A stretch of 64,000 nt of DNA from QGON01 sp963691905. GTDB taxonomy: Bacteria; Pseudomonadota; Gammaproteobacteria; Chromatiales; Chromatiaceae. Below the pieces are notes generated by a model, which searched no databases, had not been told where the DNA came from, and worked only from the letters and a program-made list of their open reading frames with translations. This document shows, in pieces, positions 36,632 to 46,274 of the stretch. Position numbers and translations under genes: made by a program. The stretch covers positions 1,116,001 through 1,180,000 of the forward strand of contig OY829893.1 in the NCBI GenBank assembly GCA_963691905.1. The letters are read 5' to 3'. The stretch's first letter is position 1. Every line of letters begins with the position of its first letter.

Positions 36632-38671
36632 ATGAGTGTTTTGAAAATGTCGATGTTCCATGGCGAGCGCCAACTGCTCCTGTCCTCTCTTTTGTCATCC
36701 GTTCTGCTATCCGCTCCGATCTCAGCTGAAGAATCGCTGGAGTCCTATTTGGAACTGGATTTGGAAGATCTGCTATCCATGGAGGTCACCTCAGTCTCAA
36801 AGAAAAAACAGCGACTCAACGAGGTGGCCGCAGCGGTTTTTGTCATCTCCCAGGAGGATATCCGACGCTCCGGTGTCACCAGTATTCCCGAGGCGCTAAG
36901 ATTGGCGCCGGGTATCCAGGTAGGCCGAATCGATGCCAATAAATGGGCCATCAGCAGTCGTGGGTTCACCGGTCAATTCGCCAACAAACTGTTGGTGATG
37001 ATAGACGGCCGATCGGTTTACTCTCCGACTTTTTCCGGGGTCTACTGGGACGTCCAGGACACCCTGCTGGAAGATATCGATCGTATTGAAGTCATCCGTG
37101 GTCCCGGCGCGGCGGTGTGGGGCGCCAATGCGGTAAACGGTGTGATCAATATCATCACCAAGCATGCGGGAGAGACCCAGGGCGGCCTGTTGGTGGCCGG
37201 TGCAGGAAATGAGGAGAAGTCTTTCGCCAGCCTGCGTTATGGGGCTGAAGTGGCGTCGGATATCCATGCCCGTTTCTACCTGAAATACAACGACCGGGAC
37301 AAATCCTATGCTTCCGACCTCTACGGTGATGCCGGGGATGACTGGCAAAGCCTGCGTGGCGGTTTTCGAGTCGATGGCCAAGCCACAGAGGTCGACAGCT
37401 GGAGTCTTCAGGGAGACCTCTACGATGCCGATGAGAATCAGAAGGTCAATTTCTGGATGGATCCCAGCGACCCGGCCAATGCCGTGTTCGCCCCCACCTT
37501 TCTGGCGGCGAACACGCCGGACAAGGTCGACTCTTCCGGCTGGAACCTGTTGGGTAAATGGAACCACCAACTCTCTGCACAGGCCAGTGCCGCACTACAG
37601 CTCTATTACGACCATACCGAACGCTCAGAGGGGTTTATCAAACAGAGCCACGACACCCTGGATCTGGACTTCCAGCATCAGTTCAGGGCATTTGAGAGTC
37701 ACGATATCATCTGGGGTCTGGGCTATCGCCATATAGAAGAGGCGTTTGACAACACCTACATGGTCGCTATCTATCCCAACAGCCTGGATCTCTACAGTGC
37801 CTTTGTGCAGGATGAGATTGAACTGCTGCCGCAAACCCTGCGCCTGACTCTGGGTTCCAAGTTTGAACATAACGATTTCACTGGCTTTGAGATTCAGCCC
37901 AACGCCCGCCTGGCCTGGCTGCCTGATGATCGCAGCACCCTGTGGGGATCGGTCTCCCGGGCAGTAAGGACCCCATCCAGCGTCGAATATGGCTCACTGA
38001 ACATTGCCTTCATCGTGCCGCTTCCGCCCCCGTTTCTCCCTGCTGAGATCTACGCGATAGGCAACGAGGCCTTCGAATCGGAAGTGCTCCTGGCCTATGA
38101 GACCGGCTATCGAATCCAGCCCAGGGAGAATATCTCCTTCGATCTGGCGCTGTTTTACAACGACTACGACAACATCCAGAACTTCCAAAGCTTAGACCCG
38201 TTGAATCCTCTCGCCGACCTCCAGTACGGCAACAACCTCTCTGCTCACAACTATGGACTGGAACTGGCTGTGGACTGGCGGCCGCTTGAGTGGTGGCGAC
38301 TGCAGTCCAACTACAGTTTTATCCAGACCTCCAGCTTGGAGGATGCCGTCGCTCTGGTGGGTAACGGCGCCAGCCCAAAACACCAAATTTCTCTGCGCTC
38401 TCTGATGGATCTTAGTCACAACGTGTCGTTGGATCTCTGGGCCTACTATGTGGACGATTTAAAAAGACCTAGTTTGATAGTGGATTTCCCAGTCGGGGAA
38501 TACACCAGCTTGAATGCCCGGCTCGCATGGCGTCCACAGAAAAATCTGGAACTCTCACTGGTCGGGCAAAATCTGCTGGACAACCATCACCCGGAGTTCA
38601 CTGGAGAATATCTCCTGATTCAAACCGAGGTGGAACGTTCAGTCTATGGGCTGGTTCGCGTGAATTTCTGA
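36632..38671 (+). CDS. TonB-dependent outer-membrane receptor, first tandem copy
   Basis: 679 residues: signal peptide (cleavage near SAPISA), a plug domain (~45-165) with SVSKKKQRLNEVAAAVFVISQEDIRRSGVTSIPEALRLAPG and WGANAVNGVINIITK, then a barrel ending in the terminal Phe (VYGLVRVNF) for outer-membrane insertion. The LEDLLSMEVTSVSKKK stretch after the signal is characteristic of a large receptor subfamily found in aquatic proteobacteria, often near c-di-GMP genes. The substrate is unknown. ATG at 36632 is a choice between several in-frame starts (GTG 36584, ATG 36647). Followed by a paralogue 26 bp downstream. Confidence 0.85.
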   Translation: MSVLKMSMFHGERQLLLSSLLSSVLLSAPISAEESLESYLELDLEDLLSMEVTSVSKKKQRLNEVAAAVFVISQEDIRRSGVTSIPEALRLAPGIQVGRIDANKWAISSRGFTGQFANKLLVMIDGRSVYSPTFSGVYWDVQDTLLEDIDRIEVIRGPGAAVWGANAVNGVINIITKHAGETQGGLLVAGAGNEEKSFASLRYGAEVASDIHARFYLKYNDRDKSYASDLYGDAGDDWQSLRGGFRVDGQATEVDSWSLQGDLYDADENQKVNFWMDPSDPANAVFAPTFLAANTPDKVDSSGWNLLGKWNHQLSAQASAALQLYYDHTERSEGFIKQSHDTLDLDFQHQFRAFESHDIIWGLGYRHIEEAFDNTYMVAIYPNSLDLYSAFVQDEIELLPQTLRLTLGSKFEHNDFTGFEIQPNARLAWLPDDRSTLWGSVSRAVRTPSSVEYGSLNIAFIVPLPPPFLPAEIYAIGNEAFESEVLLAYETGYRIQPRENISFDLALFYNDYDNIQNFQSLDPLNPLADLQYGNNLSAHNYGLELAVDWRPLEWWRLQSNYSFIQTSSLEDAVALVGNGASPKHQISLRSLMDLSHNVSLDLWAYYVDDLKRPSLIVDFPVGEYTSLNARLAWRPQKNLELSLVGQNLLDNHHPEFTGEYLLIQTEVERSVYGLVRVNF

Positions 38672-38697
38672 ATGCGCTCAACGATGGAAAAAGTGTA

Positions 38698-40734
38698 ATG
38701 AAAACGACGATGATTTATTGCGATCCCCCATTGTGTCTAATCGCCCTTATCTCAGCGGCACTGTTCTCCACGCCGATTTTAGCTGAAGAATCGGTAGATG
38801 CTTACCTGGATCTGGAACTGGAGGATCTGCTCTCAATGGAGGTGACCTCTGTTTCCAAAAAGAAACAGCGGCTCAACGAGGTAGCCGCTGCGGCATACGT
38901 GATTACCCAGGATGACATCCGCCGGTCCGGCGTTACCAGTATTCCCGAGGCATTGCGTTTGGCGCCGGGTATCCAGGTTGCGAAGATGGACAGCAACAAA
39001 TGGGCCATCTCCAGTCGTGGATTCAATGCCCAGTTCGCCAACAAGCTGCTGGTATTGATTGACGGACGCAGTGTCTATACCCCTTCCTACTCCGGTGTCT
39101 ACTGGGAGGTTCAGGACACTATGTTGGAAGATATCGACCGTATCGAGGTGATTCGTGGCCCGGGTGCGACGGTGTGGGGTGCCAACGCGGACAATGGCGT
39201 GATCAACATCATCACCAAACAGGCCTCTGAGACCCAGGGTGGACTTTTGGTGGCGGGCGCCGGCAACGAGGAGAAAGCCCTTACCAGTCTGCGTTATGGC
39301 GCGGAGCTGGGTGAGCAGACCTTCGGCAGGATTTATCTTAAATACAATGATCGGGACAGCAGCTTTGCGCCATCGCTGGATGAACAGGCCGGAGATGACT
39401 GGAACACCTTGCGTGCCGGTTTCCGGGTGGATGGTGTTTTGAGCGCATCGAACCAATGGACCCTGCAGGGGGATGTTTATGGCACGGATCAGAACCATAT
39501 CTACCAGCATACTTGGCTAGACCCGAGTGAACCGGCTAACACTCCACCCTACAATGACTTGAATGTTGCGGATAATTTTGAGTCTTCCGGTTGGAACCTG
39601 CAGGGTCGTTGGGAACAGCGTTTATCCGAAGGCTCATCTGCCACGCTACAGGTCTATTTCGATCACAATGAGCGCAAAGAGGCGGTTCTGGAACAGCGTA
39701 ACGATACCCTGGATATCGATTTTCAGCACCAGTTCAGTTCCCTGGAAGGACATGACATCGTATGGGGATTGGGTTACCGACGTATCCAGGATGACTTCGG
39801 CAACACCTTTTCAGTATCGCTGTCGCCGGAAGAACAGACCTCCGATCTTTTCAGCACCTTCGTGCAGGATGAGATCGAACTGACGCCGGAGACCCTGCGC
39901 CTGACCCTGGGTTCTAAGTTTGAACATAACGACTATACCGGTTTCGAGGTTCAACCCAGCGCCCGCCTGCTCTGGTTACCCAAGGAGGGACATACCCTTT
40001 GGAGTTCGGTTTCCCGTGCAGTGCGCACGCCCTCCCGGGTGGAGGATAGTGTAAGTATCGTGACCCGAATCATCCCGATAGGACCGCCACCAATACCGCC
40101 AATGATCCTTACGGTCAATGGTGATGAGGATTTTGAGGCAGAGGAGCTGACCTCGATTGAACTGGGTTATCGGGTGCAACCGGCTGAGCGCCTCTCCTTG
40201 GATCTTGCGCTTTTTTACAATCAATACAAAAACCTCGCAACTTTTGAACCAGCGAGTCTCACCGAGATCATTTTTGATAACAAACAGGAGGCAACAAGCC
40301 GTGGTCTTGAGCTGGCGGTGGACTGGCACCTGCTTGAATGGTGGCGTTTACAGGCAAACTACAGTTACATCGAGATAGAGCAAGAGACAGCCAGTGATAG
40401 CGCTGACCAGATGTCTGGTCCTGTCGTGGAGGGATCCAGTCCCAAGCATCAGCTGTCGCTCCGTTCCGCCATGGATTTTTCCAATGAATGGTCGCTGGAT
40501 CTCTGGGCTTATTATGTGGATGAGCTTGTAGCCAGCAGTTTTTCCAGTACACCAATACCGAGTTACACCAGCCTGAATACCCGCCTGGCCTGGCGGCCCT
40601 GGGAAGATATGGAACTCTCTCTGGTTGGACAGAACCTGCTGCAGGATCATCATGCGGAATTCATTGGAGAGTCTTTTGTCACGCAGACTGAAGTTGAACG
40701 CTCTGTCTACGGTATGATTCGTTTCGATTTCTGA
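38698..40734 (+). CDS. TonB-dependent outer-membrane receptor, second tandem copy
   Basis: 678 residues, an obvious paralogue of the preceding gene. The plug is nearly the same (LEDLLSMEVTSVSKKKQRL, GVTSIPEALRLAPGIQV, WAISSRGF-QFANKLLV), and the barrel differs mostly in surface-loop regions such as the stretch around residues 445-480. Ends in Phe (YGMIRFDF). ATG at 38698 with GGAAAAAG upstream gives a signal peptide with cleavage near TPILA. The stretch of divergence suggests two ligands or two loop specificities. Cotranscription with its neighbours is likely from the small gaps. Confidence 0.85.
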   Translation: MKTTMIYCDPPLCLIALISAALFSTPILAEESVDAYLDLELEDLLSMEVTSVSKKKQRLNEVAAAAYVITQDDIRRSGVTSIPEALRLAPGIQVAKMDSNKWAISSRGFNAQFANKLLVLIDGRSVYTPSYSGVYWEVQDTMLEDIDRIEVIRGPGATVWGANADNGVINIITKQASETQGGLLVAGAGNEEKALTSLRYGAELGEQTFGRIYLKYNDRDSSFAPSLDEQAGDDWNTLRAGFRVDGVLSASNQWTLQGDVYGTDQNHIYQHTWLDPSEPANTPPYNDLNVADNFESSGWNLQGRWEQRLSEGSSATLQVYFDHNERKEAVLEQRNDTLDIDFQHQFSSLEGHDIVWGLGYRRIQDDFGNTFSVSLSPEEQTSDLFSTFVQDEIELTPETLRLTLGSKFEHNDYTGFEVQPSARLLWLPKEGHTLWSSVSRAVRTPSRVEDSVSIVTRIIPIGPPPIPPMILTVNGDEDFEAEELTSIELGYRVQPAERLSLDLALFYNQYKNLATFEPASLTEIIFDNKQEATSRGLELAVDWHLLEWWRLQANYSYIEIEQETASDSADQMSGPVVEGSSPKHQLSLRSAMDFSNEWSLDLWAYYVDELVASSFSSTPIPSYTSLNTRLAWRPWEDMELSLVGQNLLQDHHAEFIGESFVTQTEVERSVYGMIRFDF

Positions 40735-40768
40735 ATAGCGCCGGATTGGAAGCCGAATGGTTTAAAGC

Positions 40769-41353
40769 ATGATGCTTGAATTTTCCACACAAGTTGCACC
40801 CCAGTGGCGGCCGAGGCTCAGACTGTGCTGTCTGTGGCTGTTGATGGTGCTGTTGCCGCTGCAGCTTATTGCCGCTCCCCCCAACGCGGAATACAAGCTC
40901 AAGGCCGCGCTGGTCTACAAGCTGAGCAAATTCGTTGAATGGCCTGTCCCCTCGGGCGCTGACAAGTCCGGGAGTTTTGGCATCTGTGTGCTGGGTGAGG
41001 ACGTTTTCGGCTCGGCTCTTGATGCCCTGGAGCAGCGTAAAGCTGGCGGTCGGACAGTGCGGATTCGCCGTTTTACCCAGTCCGAGTCCATTGGTGACAG
41101 CTGTCAGGTGGTTTTTATCAGCAAATCCAAACGGGCGTTTATGGGGGCCATCCTTCAGAAATTGAAAGGCCGGCCGATACTGACCTTGGGTGATACAGAA
41201 GGTTTCGCAGAACAGGGCGGCATCATTGAGTTCACCCGTGGCAAAAAACGCATTGGTTTCCTGATCAACCTTGAGAGCGCCAGAAGGTCAGGCCTGAAGA
41301 TTGCAGCTCCTCTTTTGGATTTGGCTACGGTTTTGGATTCACCGGACAACTAA
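40769..41353 (+). CDS. yfiR: YfiR family periplasmic protein (DUF4154)
   Basis: 194 residues: signal peptide (cleavage near LIAA, ~34), then a YfiR domain with YKLKAALVYKLSKFVEWP and a C-terminal GFLINLESARRSGLKIAAPLLDLA. In Pseudomonas YfiR binds the periplasmic side of the diguanylate cyclase YfiN (TpbB) and inhibits it until released by the lipoprotein YfiB. C73 and C112 are 39 residues apart, the same spacing as the C71-C110 pair reported for P. aeruginosa YfiR; the second pair (C145-C152) is absent. No yfiB lipoprotein gene is in the island; the TonB receptors may take that place. The partner sensor follows 8 bp later. Confidence 0.88.
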   Translation: MMLEFSTQVAPQWRPRLRLCCLWLLMVLLPLQLIAAPPNAEYKLKAALVYKLSKFVEWPVPSGADKSGSFGICVLGEDVFGSALDALEQRKAGGRTVRIRRFTQSESIGDSCQVVFISKSKRAFMGAILQKLKGRPILTLGDTEGFAEQGGIIEFTRGKKRIGFLINLESARRSGLKIAAPLLDLATVLDSPDN

Positions 41354-41361
41354 GCAGAACA

Positions 41362-44300
41362 ATGGATTTTCTCAGTAACATCAACATTGCACAAAAGATC
41401 AGGCGGATGATTCTGTTGATCAGCGGCGTCGCGCTGTTGATTGTCTCTGTCAGCCATATGGCCATGGAAGTCTTCTCCTATCGTGAGGCTCTGGTTGAGC
41501 GTGTTTCGGTGCTGGCGGACTTTATCAGTACCAACTCCACTGCGGCACTCTCTTTCGATGACCCGAAGACAGCGCAAAAGCTTCTGTTATCACTGAAAAA
41601 CCAGGCAGACGTTAATGGCGCGATTCTCTATCAGGATAACTGGCAAATGTTTGCTGCTTATCCACAAGATTCCGGGATTCAGGCCCGTATCGAAAATGAA
41701 GACAAGGTCTGGTTTAGCGAGTTGGGCCAGTCGAAAAGCATTGAGTACCGTTTCGACGGGGACGATCTGGATCTGCTGAAACCTGTCACCCTGGACGGTG
41801 AGGTGATCGGCCATCTGCTCATCGAGGTGAGTCTAAACCCCCTATATGACCAGATCGTCGATTATCTGCTGATTTCAGGGCTGTTGTTGGTCGGCATCAT
41901 GCTGGGGGTATACCTTCTCTCGTATTCCATGCAGCGGCGTATCTCGGGTCCCATCAATAATCTGGTCAACGGTATGCAGGACGTCGCAGATCAGAAGAAT
42001 TTCAGTCTGCGGCTGCAGCCTGGTGGCAACGATGAGATAGGCACACTCATCGAGCGCTTCAACAGCATGTTGGGGCAGATTGAAGAGCGTGATAAAAAGC
42101 TGTCTTCCTACCGGGAGGGGCTGGAGCAGAAGGTTGCTGAACGCACGGCAAATCTGCAGGAGGCCAAGGAGGCTGCGGAAGCAGCCAGTAGGGCCAAGAG
42201 TGAATTTCTTGCCACCATGAGTCATGAGATTCGCACGCCCATGAACGGTGTGCTGGGTATGACGGAACTGTTGCTGGATACCGGTTTGGACGTGCGTGCT
42301 CACCGTCTGGCGGATTCCGCTCATCGTTCTGCAGAGTCTCTGCTGGGGGTTATCAATGACATCCTCGATTTCTCCAAGATTGAGGCCGATAAACTGCAAC
42401 TCAGTACAGAGGATTTCGATCTTCGAACCCTGTTGGAAGACACCCTGGAGCTGGTGGCCAACCAGGCCCATCGCAAGGGGCTTGAACTGATTCCCAATCT
42501 GCCACCTGACTTGCCCCGATGGGTTCGGGGCGATGCCGTGCGATTACGGCAGATTCTGGTTAACCTGTTGGGAAATGCCGTGAAGTTCACCAAACGGGGT
42601 GAGGTGCGCCTTTGGGCAAGAACCAGCGAGCGGCATGTCAACAGCCTGCAGATAGCCTTTGAAGTCTCTGATACCGGCCCCGGTATTCCCATTTCGCAGC
42701 AGGGTGAAATCTTCAATGCCTTCAGCCAGGCTGACAGCTCCACCACACGGCGGTTTGGTGGTACGGGTCTGGGTCTGGCTATCGCCAGTCGCCTGGTCAA
42801 GCTCATGGGCGGCACCATCGAGCTTGAAAGTGCCCCGGGGGAGGGTGCGCATTTTAGTTTCAAAATAGAACTTGAGGCAGCAATAGAGGAACGGTCTCAA
42901 GTGCCGAACCACGATATCCTGGAAGGTGTCCGTGTTCTTATCGTTGACGACCACGTTACGAACCGGGAGATTCTCCACAATCAAGTCATCGCCTGGGGCA
43001 TGAGGAACGGCAGTGTTGACTCAGGGCAACAAGCCCTTGAACGGCTGCGTCAGGCCGCCGACGGAGGTGATCCCTACCAGATTGTGCTGCTCGATTGGCA
43101 CATGCCGGAGATGGATGGCTTTGAACTGGCACGTGCAATCCGCAATGACTCGTCCATACCCGCGCCACATCTGGTGATGCTCAGTTCGACAGAATTCGAT
43201 GCGGAATCGTCGATGGCCCAGGCGTGTGGTATTGCCCGTCATCTACAGAAACCTGTACGCCAACAGCAATTGCTGCTGTGCCTGCGGGAGGTTATGGGTG
43301 AACAAGTCGCCATCGTTGCCAACGCAAGTCAGGCTGCTGAAAAACTGAATGGGAAGATCCTCCTGGCTGAGGATAATCTGGTGAACCAGGAGGTGGCCAT
43401 CAGCATGTTGATGGCACTGGGCTGCGAGATGGATCTGGCCGGGAATGGTCTTGAAGCTGTCGAAGCTGCTACCCGAAACACCTATGATCTGATCCTGATG
43501 GACTGCCACATGCCGGAGATGGATGGCTTCAGCGCCACCAGTCAGATTCGTCTCATCGAACAGGAGAAGGGTCAAAAGCCGGTTACGATTGTGGCACTCA
43601 CTGCGGATGTACAGAAAGGCATTCAGGAACAGTGTGAAGTTGCCGGCATGAATGACTATCTGAGCAAACCTTTCAGTCAGAAACGCTTGTCGGAGTTGTT
43701 GAGAAAATGGCTTAAGGTTGAAGTCATGGAGCAAGCGGAAACCGGCGAGACATCTCTGTCCGGGAAAGTCTCAGACTCTCCTGTTCTCGATCCCGCCCCT
43801 TTGGAACAGCTGCGCCAGTTGGGCGAGATGAGCGGAAGGGATGTGTTGGGGAAATCTGTCAATCACTTTCTAAAACAGGCCCCTGACGATGTTTCCAGGC
43901 TTCGCCAGGCGCTTGAGGATACTGATGCCGAGAGCCTCAGGGGGATCGTCCACAGCCTGAAATCGAGTAGTGCCAATTTGGGGGCAATGGTTTTTTCCCG
44001 GCACTGCCAACAACTCGAGACCGCGGCAGCCGAAAAGAATTTGTCACCTGCGCCTAATTTGGTGGATAGCATTGAAGCCTTGTTGCCATCTATTCTAGAC
44101 GCACTGCGCACTGAAATTGAGCAATCCCCAAAAAATCTCGCTACTGCTGCCACGGTTCACCAGAGTGGAGAACGAATTTTGCTGGTGGATGATGATTCGA
44201 ATTTCCGCATTACTACCCATGAGGCATTGAGTGCAGTCGGTTTTGAGATTGATGAGGCGGCGAGCGGAAAAGAGTGTCTTGAGCGGGTAGCAAATAAAAT

Positions 44301-46272
44301 ACCGGATATCATCCTTCTCGATGCCCTTATGGATGGTATGGATGGCTTTGAGGTCTGTCGGCGCCTGAGGAAAAGGCGAGAATTTAGAACTATCCCCATC
44401 CTCATGGTCACTGGTCTGGAGGATATGGAAACCGTCAATCAGGCCTTCCAGTCCGGTGCGGACGGTTTTATCACCAAGCCGGTTAACTACAATATTTTGA
44501 GTCATCGGATACGCTTTCAACTCAGGGCTGCCCGGGACTCCAAGGAACTGCACGAAAGCCAGGAGCAACTGGCCAGCGCACAACGTATGGCCGCCCTGGG
44601 ATATTGGCGCTGGGATGCAAAGCGCGATGAGCTGGTGATTTCAAAGCAGCTGGCCAAAATGCTGGGGGCCTCTCAGGTTGCTTGCTGTAAAAAGCTGGGC
44701 GGCTATCTGGATCGAATACATCCGGATGACCGAGCTTTTATCCGCGATAACATCACATCCGTGGTGGATGGTGCGCCACTGCATCCTACAGATTACCGAT
44801 TGCTAACCGAAAACAATAAGTCAGTGATCGTACATCAGGAACTGGATCTTGCCCCGGATGCGGACGGTGTGGTGCTGGGAACGGTTCAGGACATCACCCA
44901 GCAGAGAGTATCCGAAAGGCGTATCCGACAGCTGGCTTATTCCGATGAACTGACCGGTTTGGCAAGCCGGGCCTATTTCTACAAACATCTGGAAGACGTT
45001 ATCAAGGCAGCGCATCGGCGCAAGGAACGTTTTGCCCTGTTGTACCTGGATCTCGATGGCTTCAAGGATGTGAATGACAGTCTGGGTCATGATATTGGCG
45101 ATCAGCTGCTCAAGGTCATTGCCCAGCGCCTGCAAAAAATTTTGCGGGGTGCTGATTTCGTGGCCCGCCTGAGTGGTGATGAATTCTGCATCCTGGTGGA
45201 TCATGTCACTGATGAGTATGACGCTGCTGACGTAGCCAGCCGCTGTCTGCAGGAGACCAACCAGCCGGTGGATCTGGGTTTGCAGCAGATCCGGCCAAGA
45301 TGCAGTATCGGTATTGCCCACTTCCCGCAGGATGGTGAAAATCTGCAGGCCCTGCTGAAGGCTGCCGACAGCGCCATGTATGCTGCCAAGGAGGAGGGCA
45401 AACATCGCTACACATTCTACCAGCCGGAGTTGACCACTCAGGCCGAGCACCGTTTGCAGATTGAACAGGACCTGCGTCTGGCGCTTGAACGGCGTGAACT
45501 GGAGCTCTATTACCAACCCCAGATCGATGTGCAAAGTGGCCGTCTGATTGGGGTCGAAGCGCTGGCACGGTGGCAACATCCCACCAAAGGTATGATCTCT
45601 CCAGTGGAATTTATCAACGTTGCGGAACGCATCGGTTTGATCAAGACGTTGGGAGAGTGGGCGCTGAGCACTGCCTGCAAGCAGGCTGCAGCCTGGCAGG
45701 ATATGGGGCTGCCTCTATTTCAGATGTCGGTGAATATCTCTCCGACTCATATCCAGGATCCGGGTATTGTGACCACCGTTGAACAGATTCTGCTGAAGAC
45801 GGGTTGGCTGGCCGAGAATCTTGAACTGGAGGTCACCGAAAGCGTGGTGCAGACCACGGGTGAAAATCTGTCTGTGTTCAAAAACATGCGCGAGATGGGT
45901 CTGAAGATCGCCATCGATGACTTTGGCACGGGTTACTCCTCCCTGGCCTCGCTTAAATATCTACCGATCACCTGTCTCAAGATAGATCGTCTGTTCATTA
46001 CCGACATGCTGAAGGATCCTGAGTCCTCTATCCTGCTGGGTACCATCGTCGGGGTGGCCCGCGCGCTTGGTCACAGTGTCATCGCGGAAGGCGTCGAGAC
46101 GGAAGAGCAGGTGAAGGTGCTGAGTGGCATCGGCTGCGATACCATTCAGGGTTATTTTTTCAGCCGTCCCGTCCCTCCGGAAGAGATTCCGGCACTGGTG
46201 CAAAAGCATTTCCTGCCGGAAGAGAAGGATGCAGAGGCGGCTGTTCTTCCTTTTCCTATAGTGAATCAATAA
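41362..46272 (+). CDS. Membrane hybrid histidine kinase with HPt, three receivers, PAS, GGDEF and EAL
   Basis: 1636 residues, unusually large. Order: TM1 (~16-35), periplasmic CHASE8-like sensor (~37-165; REALVERVSVLADFISTNSTAALSF-DPK as in YfiN), TM2 (~169-190), HAMP, HisKA with H288 in MSHEIRTP, HATPase with N405, DTGPGIP (437) and GGTGLGL (466), receiver 1 (D578), receiver 2 (D714), HPt with H864 (HSLKSSSANLG), receiver 3 (D987), PAS (~1077-1177), GGDEF (SGDEF 1271-1275, with an I-site RGAD at 1262-1265) and EAL (EAL 1399-1401, DDFGTGYSSL 1519 on, AEGVET 1575 on). All phosphorelay and EAL catalytic residues look intact; the first Gly of GGDEF is Ser. It can receive a periplasmic signal through YfiR and couple it to phosphate flow and c-di-GMP turnover; the dominant activity is not predictable. 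Confidence 0.9.
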   Translation: MDFLSNINIAQKIRRMILLISGVALLIVSVSHMAMEVFSYREALVERVSVLADFISTNSTAALSFDDPKTAQKLLLSLKNQADVNGAILYQDNWQMFAAYPQDSGIQARIENEDKVWFSELGQSKSIEYRFDGDDLDLLKPVTLDGEVIGHLLIEVSLNPLYDQIVDYLLISGLLLVGIMLGVYLLSYSMQRRISGPINNLVNGMQDVADQKNFSLRLQPGGNDEIGTLIERFNSMLGQIEERDKKLSSYREGLEQKVAERTANLQEAKEAAEAASRAKSEFLATMSHEIRTPMNGVLGMTELLLDTGLDVRAHRLADSAHRSAESLLGVINDILDFSKIEADKLQLSTEDFDLRTLLEDTLELVANQAHRKGLELIPNLPPDLPRWVRGDAVRLRQILVNLLGNAVKFTKRGEVRLWARTSERHVNSLQIAFEVSDTGPGIPISQQGEIFNAFSQADSSTTRRFGGTGLGLAIASRLVKLMGGTIELESAPGEGAHFSFKIELEAAIEERSQVPNHDILEGVRVLIVDDHVTNREILHNQVIAWGMRNGSVDSGQQALERLRQAADGGDPYQIVLLDWHMPEMDGFELARAIRNDSSIPAPHLVMLSSTEFDAESSMAQACGIARHLQKPVRQQQLLLCLREVMGEQVAIVANASQAAEKLNGKILLAEDNLVNQEVAISMLMALGCEMDLAGNGLEAVEAATRNTYDLILMDCHMPEMDGFSATSQIRLIEQEKGQKPVTIVALTADVQKGIQEQCEVAGMNDYLSKPFSQKRLSELLRKWLKVEVMEQAETGETSLSGKVSDSPVLDPAPLEQLRQLGEMSGRDVLGKSVNHFLKQAPDDVSRLRQALEDTDAESLRGIVHSLKSSSANLGAMVFSRHCQQLETAAAEKNLSPAPNLVDSIEALLPSILDALRTEIEQSPKNLATAATVHQSGERILLVDDDSNFRITTHEALSAVGFEIDEAASGKECLERVANKIPDIILLDALMDGMDGFEVCRRLRKRREFRTIPILMVTGLEDMETVNQAFQSGADGFITKPVNYNILSHRIRFQLRAARDSKELHESQEQLASAQRMAALGYWRWDAKRDELVISKQLAKMLGASQVACCKKLGGYLDRIHPDDRAFIRDNITSVVDGAPLHPTDYRLLTENNKSVIVHQELDLAPDADGVVLGTVQDITQQRVSERRIRQLAYSDELTGLASRAYFYKHLEDVIKAAHRRKERFALLYLDLDGFKDVNDSLGHDIGDQLLKVIAQRLQKILRGADFVARLSGDEFCILVDHVTDEYDAADVASRCLQETNQPVDLGLQQIRPRCSIGIAHFPQDGENLQALLKAADSAMYAAKEEGKHRYTFYQPELTTQAEHRLQIEQDLRLALERRELELYYQPQIDVQSGRLIGVEALARWQHPTKGMISPVEFINVAERIGLIKTLGEWALSTACKQAAAWQDMGLPLFQMSVNISPTHIQDPGIVTTVEQILLKTGWLAENLELEVTESVVQTTGENLSVFKNMREMGLKIAIDDFGTGYSSLASLKYLPITCLKIDRLFITDMLKDPESSILLGTIVGVARALGHSVIAEGVETEEQVKVLSGIGCDTIQGYFFSRPVPPEEIPALVQKHFLPEEKDAEAAVLPFPIVNQ

Positions 46273-46274
46273 AA

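Noticed and set aside
38527..38697. N-terminal extension of the second TonB receptor overlapping the first.
   Set aside because: It would overlap 145 bp of the first receptor and destroy the signal peptide; ATG 38698 gives the expected leader.
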